Assembly (NCBI RefSeq): GCF_016803135.1
Contig: NZ_JAEVFE010000002.1
Location: forward strand, 310,001-374,000
DNA: 64,000 nt
Source: Altererythrobacter sp. C41
GTDB lineage: Bacteria > Pseudomonadota > Alphaproteobacteria > Sphingomonadales > Sphingomonadaceae
Direction: 5' to 3'
Positions within the stretch are counted from its first letter, which is position 1; the number at the start of each line of letters is the position of its first letter. The notes below the pieces were generated by a model. It made no database searches. It worked only from the letters and a program-made list of their open reading frames with translations, and had not been told where the DNA came from. Shown here piece after piece: positions 15,193 to 23,144 of the stretch. The position numbers were made by a program, and so were the translations under genes.

Positions 15193-17091
15193 ATGTGGTC
15201 AGATAATGAAACCATTCGCGACCTGGTAAACTTCTCGCAGGTCGCCGACATCGCGGCCGAGAGAATCGTGGGCGCTCGCGGTGAACCCCTGTCCATGGGG
15301 ATCTCCGGTGACTGGGGCGTCGGCAAGTCCTCGATGATGAAGTTACTGCGAAACTCCCTCGAGGAACGTGACGAAATCGATGTTCGGTTCGTCGAGTTCA
15401 ACGCTTGGCTCTATCAGAACTACGACGACGCACGCGCCGCGCTCATGGAGGCCATTACGGCAGCGGTCGTCGAGCAGGCGATCGAAAAAAAGGACACTCT
15501 GGCCAAGCCAGTGCTGGAAAAAGCCAAGGGGCTGCTCAAGCGCGTGAAAAAGTTGCGACTGCTGGGCCTCGCTGGCTCCGCAGCGGTCGACTATTTCACC
15601 ATGGGGACGATGACACCCCTGGTAGCTGGCGGCATGGCTGCGTTGAGCGGCTTCACGGACGGAAACGTGACCGGTGAGGACATCAAGCAAGCAAAGGATT
15701 TCGTTGCAGAGGGTATCTCAGGCGGGAAATCCCTCATCGATGAGGAAAAAGACGAGGAAGGGGCCGAGCCAGCCGAAGAAACACCACGAAAGGCCATTCA
15801 GGCGTTTCGCGATGACCTTGAAGCGACCCTCGAAGAGCTCGGCATCACCTTGGTCGTCCTCATCGACGATCTCGATCGCTGTCTGCCGAAGACCGCCATC
15901 GCGACGCTCGAAGCCATGCGGCTGTTCCTGTTCCTCAAGCACACCGCTTTCGTCATAGCGGCCGACGAGGGGATGATCCGCCAGGCTGTGCGCTCCCATT
16001 TCGACGGGGCCGACCTCAATGATGATCTGGTCACCAATTATTTCGACAAGCTGATCCAACTCCCCATTCGCGTTCCTCCCCTCGGCACGCAGGAGGTGCG
16101 GGCGTACCTGATGATGCTGTTCGTGGAGAACGATACCGAGCTCGATAACGCTAAAAAGGATGAGTTGCGGGCGGCTGTCTGCAAGCGATTGGGGCGATCC
16201 TGGGAAGGACAGCGCGTCGACAAGGCCTTCATGGTCAAACAGATCGGCGAATGCCCGACGGGTCTGCTCAATCGGCTGGCGCTCGCCGAGCGAATTGCCC
16301 CGATCCTTACGACGTCGCCCAAGATCCAAGGCAATCCAAGGCTGATCAAGCGCTTCCTCAACACGCTCTCGATGCGGATGTCCATGGCTCGTATCCAGGA
16401 CGTGAACGTCGATGAGGAGGTCCTGGTCAAGCTCCTCCTATTTGAACGGTGCGGTGACAAGGAGGCCTACAGCGAACTGCTACGCGCGGTAAACGAAGCG
16501 GAAGACGGTCACCCCATGCTGCTCGCCGACAAGGAGAGGCGGGTGCGAGGTGACGATGAGGTTCCGCCGCTGGAGAAGCCGTGGAGCGATCCCTTCCACT
16601 CGAACTGGCTCGCTCTGGACCCGCCTTTAGCCGATCGCGATCTGCGCGGTGCCCTCTACGTCAGCAGGGAAACCCACCCAATCATATCCCGGGCAGACGA
16701 ATTGTCTTCGGACGCGAAGAACGTGCTCGACATGCTTCTCAAGATGACTTCGGCCAGCACCACCGTCAACGAGGAGGTCGCCAAGCTCTCGACGCAGGAA
16801 CTAGCCCACGTCACCGATGCTGTCGTCTCGAAAGCGCGTCAGGAGACCGCGTGGGGAACGCCGAATATCCTCAATGCCCTCCAGTCGCTCGCGGGCGCCT
16901 CCGCTGCTTCCGCCTCACTCGTGGTGGCGTTTTTCGCCGAGGTACCCACGAGCCAGATCAAGGCGTCGCTCGTGCCACGCCTTGCCAATGCAGAATGGGG
17001 GAAGCAGGTCCTTGTCTCGCTCAACGCACGCGACGACCTGAAAGGCCCCCCGCGCAAAGCGATCCAGGCCGCGATGAAGGGAGACGACTGA
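15193..17091 (+). CDS. qatA: QatA, KAP-family P-loop NTPase of Qat anti-phage system
   Basis: A 632-residue KAP NTPase. Walker A is GDWGVGKSS (39-47) and Walker B is LVVLIDDLDRC (220-230). Between them is a hydrophobic insert (about 121-153, LLGLAGSAAVDYFTMGTM) of the kind that places KAP proteins at the membrane. The C-terminal part is helical. A GGGGGAG ribosome site lies 13 bases before the ATG. It is the first of four coupled genes whose order and families match QatABCD, shown in other bacteria to protect against phage. Its exact job within Qat is not established. Confidence 0.88.
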   Translation: MWSDNETIRDLVNFSQVADIAAERIVGARGEPLSMGISGDWGVGKSSMMKLLRNSLEERDEIDVRFVEFNAWLYQNYDDARAALMEAITAAVVEQAIEKKDTLAKPVLEKAKGLLKRVKKLRLLGLAGSAAVDYFTMGTMTPLVAGGMAALSGFTDGNVTGEDIKQAKDFVAEGISGGKSLIDEEKDEEGAEPAEETPRKAIQAFRDDLEATLEELGITLVVLIDDLDRCLPKTAIATLEAMRLFLFLKHTAFVIAADEGMIRQAVRSHFDGADLNDDLVTNYFDKLIQLPIRVPPLGTQEVRAYLMMLFVENDTELDNAKKDELRAAVCKRLGRSWEGQRVDKAFMVKQIGECPTGLLNRLALAERIAPILTTSPKIQGNPRLIKRFLNTLSMRMSMARIQDVNVDEEVLVKLLLFERCGDKEAYSELLRAVNEAEDGHPMLLADKERRVRGDDEVPPLEKPWSDPFHSNWLALDPPLADRDLRGALYVSRETHPIISRADELSSDAKNVLDMLLKMTSASTTVNEEVAKLSTQELAHVTDAVVSKARQETAWGTPNILNALQSLAGASAASASLVVAFFAEVPTSQIKASLVPRLANAEWGKQVLVSLNARDDLKGPPRKAIQAAMKGDD

Positions 17092-17987
17092 TGGGAACGT
17101 CCGCCTCGAGCAAGGGGCCGGGTTCGGGACCCGATATTCCCATCGTTCCGCCTTGGGTGGATGATCCGCCGAAACCAGCGCCTCAACCGGCGGCACCGAA
17201 TATGCAGCCCACCTCCCCCTTCGGTCCGGGCGGTCCGGGCTCGCCTTCACAACCGGGAACGCCGAACGCTCCTCAGGTTCCACAGCAGCAGCCGCAATCA
17301 GATCCATCACCACCAGGGCGCTGGCGCGGCACTCGAACTTCGCTTGGCAAATTCGCCGGCGGTGGCTCCGATCGGGAGCGCCACCTCAAGCGGGGTTTGG
17401 GTCACTACTCGAAAGGCGGAATGGGCGGGAGCCGGAATGCCGCGCGGCGTCTACGTGGATCCTCCCGATCAGCCGGCACCCTCCACGCTGCACTGACCTC
17501 GCTTTCGTCCGGCGCCCCGCTGCCTCCAGATCTAGGGATCGATGCCCAAGCTCTTGCCGCACTGCCACCGGACCAAGCCGTCGATGCGCTGGTCGATGCC
17601 ATCAGGCCAATCGATGGCACGCAGGACGCGGAGGCCACACGGGATTCCGCAGCCCGCGCCCTTTCCGAAATACTTGATCAGAACCCGGATCTCACCAACC
17701 TCACACCTGCACAGATCGACCAGGTGACGGCCTCACTTCTCGGCCACGATGTCGCACACAGGATCGAGCTCGATGTCGGCAAAGCGGTCATCGACAAGGC
17801 GCCCACCAAGGGAGAGGGTCTGGAGAGGCTGCAGGAGATGAAGGACTACGTGCGCGAGGTAGTCGCCGCCGAATACACTGCCGAGCGCGCCAAGGCCGGA
17901 ACGGTCGGCAAGGCAGCTATCGAGCGCATCTCGAACAATGCCGTCCAGCAGACCTTCGAGGTGTTCGAAGACGAGGCCGAACTATGA
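17091..17987 (+). CDS. qatB: QatB, Qat anti-phage system protein
   Basis: A 298-residue protein. The first 80 residues are low-complexity and Pro/Gly/Gln-rich, then comes the QatB-type segment with GGSDRERHLKRGLGHYSKGG and a helical C-terminal half ending VQQTFEVFEDEAEL. The ATG overlaps the qatA stop (TGATG). QatB has no known enzymatic motif; it is assigned mainly by its place between the KAP ATPase and the QueC-like gene, plus the conserved Arg/Gly-rich middle. Confidence 0.82.
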   Translation: MGTSASSKGPGSGPDIPIVPPWVDDPPKPAPQPAAPNMQPTSPFGPGGPGSPSQPGTPNAPQVPQQQPQSDPSPPGRWRGTRTSLGKFAGGGSDRERHLKRGLGHYSKGGMGGSRNAARRLRGSSRSAGTLHAALTSLSSGAPLPPDLGIDAQALAALPPDQAVDALVDAIRPIDGTQDAEATRDSAARALSEILDQNPDLTNLTPAQIDQVTASLLGHDVAHRIELDVGKAVIDKAPTKGEGLERLQEMKDYVREVVAAEYTAERAKAGTVGKAAIERISNNAVQQTFEVFEDEAEL

Positions 17988-19264
17988 CAGCCATCGCATG
18001 CCTGCCCGAAGACGTGGCAGACCTCCCCGGTTCGGATATCCGGTTCGACCTCTATTCGAATTCGCGCCGCGGTATGCGTGGCCGCGTCGGAGACTTGGTG
18101 CCGGCTCACCTGCGACGGCAAGGGCTGCGTCCTTCGGCGCGTGCGTGGGATTTCACCTCCTTCGCGCTTGCCGCCGTAGCGGCAGACGAAGCGGTATCAC
18201 GCGAACGGAGCCCAGATGGTTGGACGCGAGAGATCGAGCTTACTGTAGCGGTCACGGATCCCGATCTCTGGGATACGCAGCGCGGGCGCCTCATCAATGC
18301 GCTTCGGTTCCTGTCGGGTGACATCTGGACCCTCGATTTTGTGGGACACGGCATCGTGCCACCTGGCCGCGGGAAAGAGAGGGTGCGCTCGGAAGATCTC
18401 GTCTGCCTCCTCTCCGGGGGCATGGACAGTCTGGTGGGAGCAATCGACGTCGCGGGTGAAGGACGCACGCCGTTGTTTGTCAGTCAGATCGCCAAAGGCG
18501 ACTCTCCCACGCAGAAGTGGTTCGCGCAGTCGATCTCGCCGACGAGCCTCCATCTCCAGATGAATCATCATGCCCGGCCGCCCGGACCATCGGAGCGATC
18601 ACAGCGGGCGCGCTCGCTCGCGTTCCTCGGTTTCGGCGTGCTGGCCGCCAGCTGCCTGGCGAAGCACCGCGACGGTAGCCTCGCCGAACTGCGAATTCCC
18701 GAGAACGGCTTCATAAGCCAGAACGTCCCCCTGACCCCCATGCGCACCGGAACGCTCAGCACAAGGACAACCCATCCGTATTTCCTGCGCCTGATCCAGG
18801 AGACACTCGATGATGTCGGACTGCGGGTTCAGCTCAACAATCCGTACGAGGTCGCCACGAAAGGCGAAATGCTCGGCGGTTGCACGGATCAAGGCCTTCT
18901 GTCCCGGTTGGCCGGGGCCTCCACGAGTTGCGGGCGCTTTTCACGCACGGGTTTCCAGCATTGCGGACGCTGCGTGCCTTGTCAGGTGCGACGCGGTGCA
19001 TACCTCGCCTGGGGCAAACCCGATGATACGACGAAGGGATACAAATACGACGACCTGAGCCTGAGCGACAGGAAACATGCAAGGTTCGATGACGTGCGCT
19101 CAGTGGCCATCGCGATCGAAACTGTCCGTGCCGGCGGGATCGACGAGTTAATCGGGGGCGCTATGAACGGTCGCCTCCTTGGCGATGTCCAGCCCTACCG
19201 CGACGTTGTCGAGCGTGGCATCGCGGAACTTGCCGCCCTTCACGCTGATCTGCGCGTCCCATGA
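17984..19264 (+). CDS. qatC: QatC, QueC-like protein of Qat anti-phage system
   Basis: A 426-residue protein of the PP-loop ATPase fold. The ATP-binding loop SGGMDS is at 144-149. A zinc-binding set of four cysteines (C316, C327, C330, C333) matches that of 7-cyano-7-deazaguanine synthase QueC. The extra N-terminal 140 residues are not found in ordinary QueC, and no queC, queD, queE or queF genes are adjacent, so it belongs to Qat and not to queuosine synthesis. It overlaps qatB and qatD by ATGA. Confidence 0.88.
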   Translation: MTAIACLPEDVADLPGSDIRFDLYSNSRRGMRGRVGDLVPAHLRRQGLRPSARAWDFTSFALAAVAADEAVSRERSPDGWTREIELTVAVTDPDLWDTQRGRLINALRFLSGDIWTLDFVGHGIVPPGRGKERVRSEDLVCLLSGGMDSLVGAIDVAGEGRTPLFVSQIAKGDSPTQKWFAQSISPTSLHLQMNHHARPPGPSERSQRARSLAFLGFGVLAASCLAKHRDGSLAELRIPENGFISQNVPLTPMRTGTLSTRTTHPYFLRLIQETLDDVGLRVQLNNPYEVATKGEMLGGCTDQGLLSRLAGASTSCGRFSRTGFQHCGRCVPCQVRRGAYLAWGKPDDTTKGYKYDDLSLSDRKHARFDDVRSVAIAIETVRAGGIDELIGGAMNGRLLGDVQPYRDVVERGIAELAALHADLRVP

Positions 19265-20043
19265 TTGATTTCCATTGTCACCTCGATCTCTATCCGGACC
19301 CTCAAGAGGTCCTTCGCGGGATCGATGCCCGCGGCACCTATGTGCTCGCCGTCACTACCACGCCGAAAGCCTGGCGCGGTACCAAGAAGCTCGTCGGTGA
19401 ACGCAAGCGGGTCAGGGTGGCGCTTGGACTGCACCCGGAGGTCGTGGGGCAACGACACCAGGAAGTAGCGCTGCTCTGCGGCCTGATGCCGGAGAGTCGC
19501 TACGTCGGCGAGATCGGTCTCGACGGCAGTCTGCAACACAAGTCGACGCTGGATCTGCAACAGAAGGTGTTCACGCGAATTCTTGCGGAGAGCGCGCGTC
19601 TGGGCGGACGCATCATGACGATCCACTCCCGGGGCGCCGCTACCGCAGTGCTCGACGCACTCGAAAGCGAGCCACGCGCCGGGGTCCCGATCCTGCACTG
19701 GTTCAGCGGGACAAAGAGCGAGCTCGACCGAGCCATCGCCTTGGGATGCTGGTTTTCCGTGGGCCCGGCCATGATGCGATCGAGCAAGGGGCGGGAGCTT
19801 GCGTCGCTCATGCCTCTGGACCGAATGCTCACCGAAACCGACGCGCCATTCACAAAATCCGGTCCGGCTCCCCTGATGCCGTGGCAGGCGTATGACTGCC
19901 TTTCCGCAGTCGCAGCGGCAAGAGAGATTGCCGAGCATGACCTCGGCGGGATCATCCGACGCAACCTGCGACGGATCACGCAGATGAACTCTCCGTTCGA
20001 ATTGTTACACCATGACAAACCCGTTCTCACCCCAAACTATTGA
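19261..20043 (+). CDS. qatD: QatD, TatD-family metal-dependent nuclease of Qat anti-phage system
   Basis: A 260-residue TatD-type hydrolase. Visible metal ligands are H5 and H7 (MIDFHCHLDL), E in YVGEIGLDG, H in MTIHSRG, H in ILHWFSG and D in LTETDAPF. Length and motif order fit TatD DNases throughout. It starts within the qatC stop (ATGA) and ends the operon. A nuclease role in anti-phage defence is inferred from the family and the Qat context. Confidence 0.88.
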   Translation: MIDFHCHLDLYPDPQEVLRGIDARGTYVLAVTTTPKAWRGTKKLVGERKRVRVALGLHPEVVGQRHQEVALLCGLMPESRYVGEIGLDGSLQHKSTLDLQQKVFTRILAESARLGGRIMTIHSRGAATAVLDALESEPRAGVPILHWFSGTKSELDRAIALGCWFSVGPAMMRSSKGRELASLMPLDRMLTETDAPFTKSGPAPLMPWQAYDCLSAVAAAREIAEHDLGGIIRRNLRRITQMNSPFELLHHDKPVLTPNY

Positions 20044-20247
20044 CGCTCTCGTTGCGGTGATCTCAGGTGGGAGCGCGAATAGTAGCGAGCCGCCCATCGG
20101 TCACCGAGAAATGCCCCGTCCACCGTACTCTCCATACGGGAGCGACGATTGAGACGAAGGGACTCTGCCGCAATCAATCCCTTTACCGGATATCGAAGGC
20201 TGGCAGGCCCGCGCTTCGGCAGGTAACCTCGCTGGAGAGGGAAATGG

Positions 20248-20596
20248 ATGATGGCCAAGGCTGACACCACTAGGTTCGGCGCCGCGGATTACCTCAACAC
20301 CGCCGAGCATGTCGTCGCATACCTCGATGCCCTACCTCGAGGACGGATCGCCTGAGGAAATTCGTGCCGCGCTCGACACTGCCGTCCGTTCGCGTGGCAT
20401 TTCAGAATTGGCCAAGCGGATCGACATGTCGCGCGCCGGCCTTTCCAAAGCCCTTGGCGCGAACGGAGGTCCGTCCTTCGAAACTGTGCGGAGCATGCTG
20501 CACGCGCTTGGTCTGCTGTTGACGGTCAAAGCTATGAAGCAGGCTAGCCGAGTCCCTAGTCTATTCTTCGAACATTCACTCTCGCTAGATAGCTGA
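20248..20596 (+). pseudogene. HigA-type addiction-module antidote with a frameshift
   Basis: A ribosome site (GGAGAGGGAA) precedes ATG 20248, which reads KADTTRFGAADYL, then AEHVVAYLDA, and then hits a stop at 20353-20355. The next frame, from about 20331, continues YLEDGSPEEIRAALD and the helix-turn-helix GISELAKRIDMSRAGLSKAL. Joined, the two pieces match the antidote family (HTH_37 type). Removing one C from the CCC at 20328-20330 would restore one frame. It may be a decayed antidote, a sequencing error, or a gene restarted at ATG 20309. No matching toxin gene is seen next to it. Confidence 0.65.
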
Positions 20597-20667
20597 ACGT
20601 CTTCGCGAGAGGTATCAAGAGACTCCCGCGCATCGGTTGTCGAGGAGCGCGAGGCAAGTCCGTCTTC

Positions 20668-21063
20668 TCAGTTATGAATGCGCCCCAGGAGATACCTCGC
20701 GACGCGTTCAAGATCTTCAAGCTCGCCGCTGGTTATCAGGGCCAGCGGAGTTCTGCGCCGGAATGTCGAACCTGTGTTCGGCGCACGCAGCCAAACGGTA
20801 GCCTGTTCATCCGGAAAGAGCGTTGCAAGGGATGCGTAGATCGACAGAACGCAGCCGATCCGCACAATCACATCCATCGGGATCGCAAAGGCCTCGTGCG
20901 CTCGCACGCGAACTTTCCAATCGGCGAAGGTCACCGGGTCGTGAATACCGAGAACTCGCATCTGCTCCTCGTTGCTCAAGCTCCATTGCTCGGCGATATT
21001 GAGAAATGTGCGGAGGCCCGCGCCGCCATGTAGAACAGGGTCCGGTTGGAAAGTGGGTTCCAT
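20668..21063 (-). CDS. MbcA/ParS/Xre-type antitoxin-like protein (DUF2384)
   Basis: A 131-residue protein whose pattern matches RES-Xre antitoxins: FLNIAEQWSLSNEEQMRVLG and the helix FADWKVRVRAH, then RIGCVLSIYASLATLFPD, WLRAPN and a C-terminal toxin-binding segment (RRRTPLALITSGELEDLERV). In classical systems a RES-domain NAD-degrading toxin follows immediately, but here no RES gene is found on either side. Its start is 2 bases after the stop of the preceding gene, so it is coupled to a second ParS-like protein. Confidence 0.7.
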   Translation of the reverse strand: MEPTFQPDPVLHGGAGLRTFLNIAEQWSLSNEEQMRVLGIHDPVTFADWKVRVRAHEAFAIPMDVIVRIGCVLSIYASLATLFPDEQATVWLRAPNTGSTFRRRTPLALITSGELEDLERVARYLLGRIHN

Positions 21064-21065
21064 TG

Positions 21066-21515
21066 TCAGATGTACACACCAGCTTCGATCGAGCCGATCA
21101 TGTTGAGGACGAGTTCCAGACCTTCATCGGACTCCTCGGCGCGCTCGATCGGGCTCTGCCCCTCCAGGCACTGATGCGGGCGGTTCATGAAGTAGGCCGT
21201 GTCAAGAAGATCGCCTGCGTAAAGGCGGGCGGCTGCCTCGAGCGCAGCTTTCGTGGAGCGGGAGCCCACCGCGGCGGCCAGATGGAAGCCTTCCGCCAAC
21301 AAATTGACGGCTTCATCTTCCCGGCCTGCGTCGATCAACGCTAGAATATTGCGACGCTCAGTCACACGTCCGCGCCTCCGTCGTGATGCTCTTGCTGCTT
21401 CTGCGAGATCGGAGCTCACCATCGCGACCACCTGCGGGATGTCGCTCCACTCGATCACCGATGACGATGTTCGAATTGCCGTCCGCTCGAATTCGGCGCC
21501 TGCAACTGTTTGCAT
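21066..21515 (-). CDS. second MbcA/ParS-like protein
   Basis: A 149-residue protein. The N-terminal 60 residues are basic and unknown. The middle (AALEAAARLYAGDLLDTAYFM) and the end (NRPHQCLEGQSPIERAEES and LELVLNMIGSIEAGVYI) match the MbcA/ParS C-terminal region, in which a conserved RPH/PN-x(4)-G-x-(S/T)P motif and an Ile-Glu-x-Gly end recur. It follows an unknown gene by 24 bases and precedes a DUF2384 antitoxin by 2 bases. Whether it is an antitoxin or part of another system is unknown. Confidence 0.5.
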   Translation of the reverse strand: MQTVAGAEFERTAIRTSSSVIEWSDIPQVVAMVSSDLAEAARASRRRRGRVTERRNILALIDAGREDEAVNLLAEGFHLAAAVGSRSTKAALEAAARLYAGDLLDTAYFMNRPHQCLEGQSPIERAEESDEGLELVLNMIGSIEAGVYI

Positions 21516-21539
21516 TTTCGGACATACTTGACCGAACCA

Positions 21540-22178
21540 TCACCATTCCGACGAATTGGGAGCGAGGATCGCCAATTTCAGCGCCTCAGTGCCCATAAGC
21601 TCCAGCATTTCTCGCGGAACGTCGGCGACACCGAAGATCGTGAGAGCTTCTTCCGTCAGGTCAACGGGATAGTAGCCTTCAGCTAAGCTCTGTACGTGTT
21701 GATTGCAGTCGAGCCCGAACTCATTGAGCATGCGTCTGTAAGCGAGCAATTGGTCGAAGAGCGCATGGACGGCGCCTACGTTGCTGTGCGCCATGCTTCT
21801 CGCGATCGTGTGCGCAATGTCGGCGCCGTCTTCAGATACTGGCAACCGCTTTAGGACGAGGCGCTTGGCTTCCTGCCAGATGCCGCCTGTCTCATGTCTC
21901 GTGAAGGTCCATTCCTCCAACTCAGGGATGGGCGGAATGGCATGGGTGAAGGACAGTACCAAACAGCAATCCGCAGGAGGCTTGCAGGCCGCGCCTTTGA
22001 TGCTCGAATTCCAATCGGCGAGCGAGTTTACCGCGAAGTTCGGCCAGCCAAGCCTGTGCAGGTCGACCGAGGGAACGAAACATTGTTCGGGCACCATGGC
22101 GATCGGGATTGGCGCACTTGGCAGTGTGTGGAGGTCGACCAAACGTGAACTGTCCAGCTTAGCAGAGTCCTTGTGCAT
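21540..22178 (-). CDS. protein of unknown function, first gene of ParS-like cluster
   Basis: A 212-residue soluble protein that I do not recognise. It has a GGAGA ribosome site 7 bases before the ATG. The N-terminal half is beta/proline-rich with several cysteines (ACKPPADCC), and the C-terminal half is helical and acidic (DLTEEALTIFGVADVPREML). No RES, Fic, PIN, RelE or nuclease motif is visible. It is first in a tight minus-strand set with two ParS/MbcA-like genes and could be the toxin or an unrelated partner. Confidence 0.5.
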   Translation of the reverse strand: MHKDSAKLDSSRLVDLHTLPSAPIPIAMVPEQCFVPSVDLHRLGWPNFAVNSLADWNSSIKGAACKPPADCCLVLSFTHAIPPIPELEEWTFTRHETGGIWQEAKRLVLKRLPVSEDGADIAHTIARSMAHSNVGAVHALFDQLLAYRRMLNEFGLDCNQHVQSLAEGYYPVDLTEEALTIFGVADVPREMLELMGTEALKLAILAPNSSEW

Positions 22179-22796
22179 CCCAATTTCTCCAATAGCGAAT
22201 CAGGAACAGAAGAAGAACATATTTCAAATGTTCAGTCAAGCAGAATAGATTTCAGGATACGACGCCATAAACAACTGAGTTGTACGAAACTAATCTCAAA
22301 TGAACCAACCGATTCAGTTTCAGAGCACCCAAATCCTTTATAGAATCGGTGCCGCACGTGGTCGTCGCATATGCGTCTTATCTAATGTCTAATCGATATC
22401 TATAGATAGGCATAAATGCCACTTATTCAGCTCTAATGCCGCCACTAATACTGGGGCGTTGGCCGATCGAGGCGTGGCTTCGTGTAGCGAGAGCAGTACA
22501 GATGCCATTACGTAGTATTTCGGGTGGCGAACGGTACGCCAGCAGGCGGCAAGCCCCGATTCCGTGCAGATCGCGATGGACAGACTGGCATCGGGGCCCG
22601 TCATGCCGAACCCGCCGGACCGGACGTGCGTGGCGTTGGGGCCGAGTGTAGCCGCATGACCGAAAATCTACCCGTCCTCCTACGCCGCCGTTTCAAGAGC
22701 TGATCGGGGTCGATCACCAGTCGGAGGTGAGTCAGTGGGCCTGCGCCACCTACAGGCTCGCAGCCTGTTTCGCTCCTGAGCTTTGTAAACCCAGAA
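22179..22796. other. AT-richer stretch without a recognised gene
   Basis: This 618-base stretch follows (upstream on the minus strand) the ParS-like cluster. The part at 22,190-22,430 is clearly richer in A and T than the rest of the window and probably holds the cluster's promoter. Short open frames on both strands have no recognisable family or ribosome site. I see no tRNA, phage or transposase sequence. Confidence 0.5.
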
Positions 22797-22940
22797 TCAG
22801 TCGAAAAGGCTGGTCACCCAATCGAGCGTAGTCCAGCCCATCGCAATGTAACCTGCGCCTAACACGATCACCACGGCGCATACTTCCAGCCGAAACCCGA
22901 TTGACTCTTCGTCCTCGTCGTTCGCATTCCAATCGCGCAT
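22797..22940 (-). CDS. possible 47-residue single-pass membrane protein
   Basis: The frame reads MRDWNANDEDEES, an acidic start, followed by one hydrophobic helix (EVCAVVIVLGAGYIAMGW) and ending WVTSLFD. The arrangement (acidic tail, one membrane segment, short end) is typical of small membrane proteins. The ribosome site is weak. It lies near the right end of the island. It may be a chance frame. Confidence 0.35.
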   Translation of the reverse strand: MRDWNANDEDEESIGFRLEVCAVVIVLGAGYIAMGWTTLDWVTSLFD

Positions 22941-23100
22941 CGGCACTGATTAGCTTGCATCACATATTCAGGCTACGCCGGATTGGGATGCGGCCATCGC
23001 TCCGGAGGCCACGCGCCAGGTTCACCCATTGCAGAACCGCACTGCGAGCAGATGGGCGGTCAGCGCCGGGGTCAGCCTTGTGTGCGGTGCAGATGGATTG

Positions 23101-23144
23101 ATTCTCACTAGCTTCCGCTATTCTCACTAGCTTACGTGTTTGAC
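23101..23144. mobile_element. putative right end of a comM-targeting Tn7-like element
   Basis: Two direct repeats of ATTCTCACTAGCTT (23101-23114 and 23120-23133, period 19 bases) stand just inside the point where yifB/comM stops matching its family. The sequence from the junction inward, read on the minus strand, begins TGTCAAACACGTAAGC, a TGT...ACA-type transposon end with repeated sites that resemble TnsB-binding repeats. The junction is placed at 23144/23145. The other end would lie outside the window. Confidence 0.55.

Noticed and set aside
17984-19264. QueC of queuosine synthesis
   Set aside because: The PP-loop and cysteines fit, but the extra N-terminal region and the qat neighbours make QatC the better call.
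20067-20264. 65-codon frame ending SLYRISKAGRPALRQVTSLE, slightly like a winged-helix or a toxin end
   Set aside because: The similarity is too short and no start site fits; it may be a leftover but cannot be named.
22389-22651. Short frames on both strands in the AT-richer stretch
   Set aside because: No family, no ribosome site and they overlap each other.
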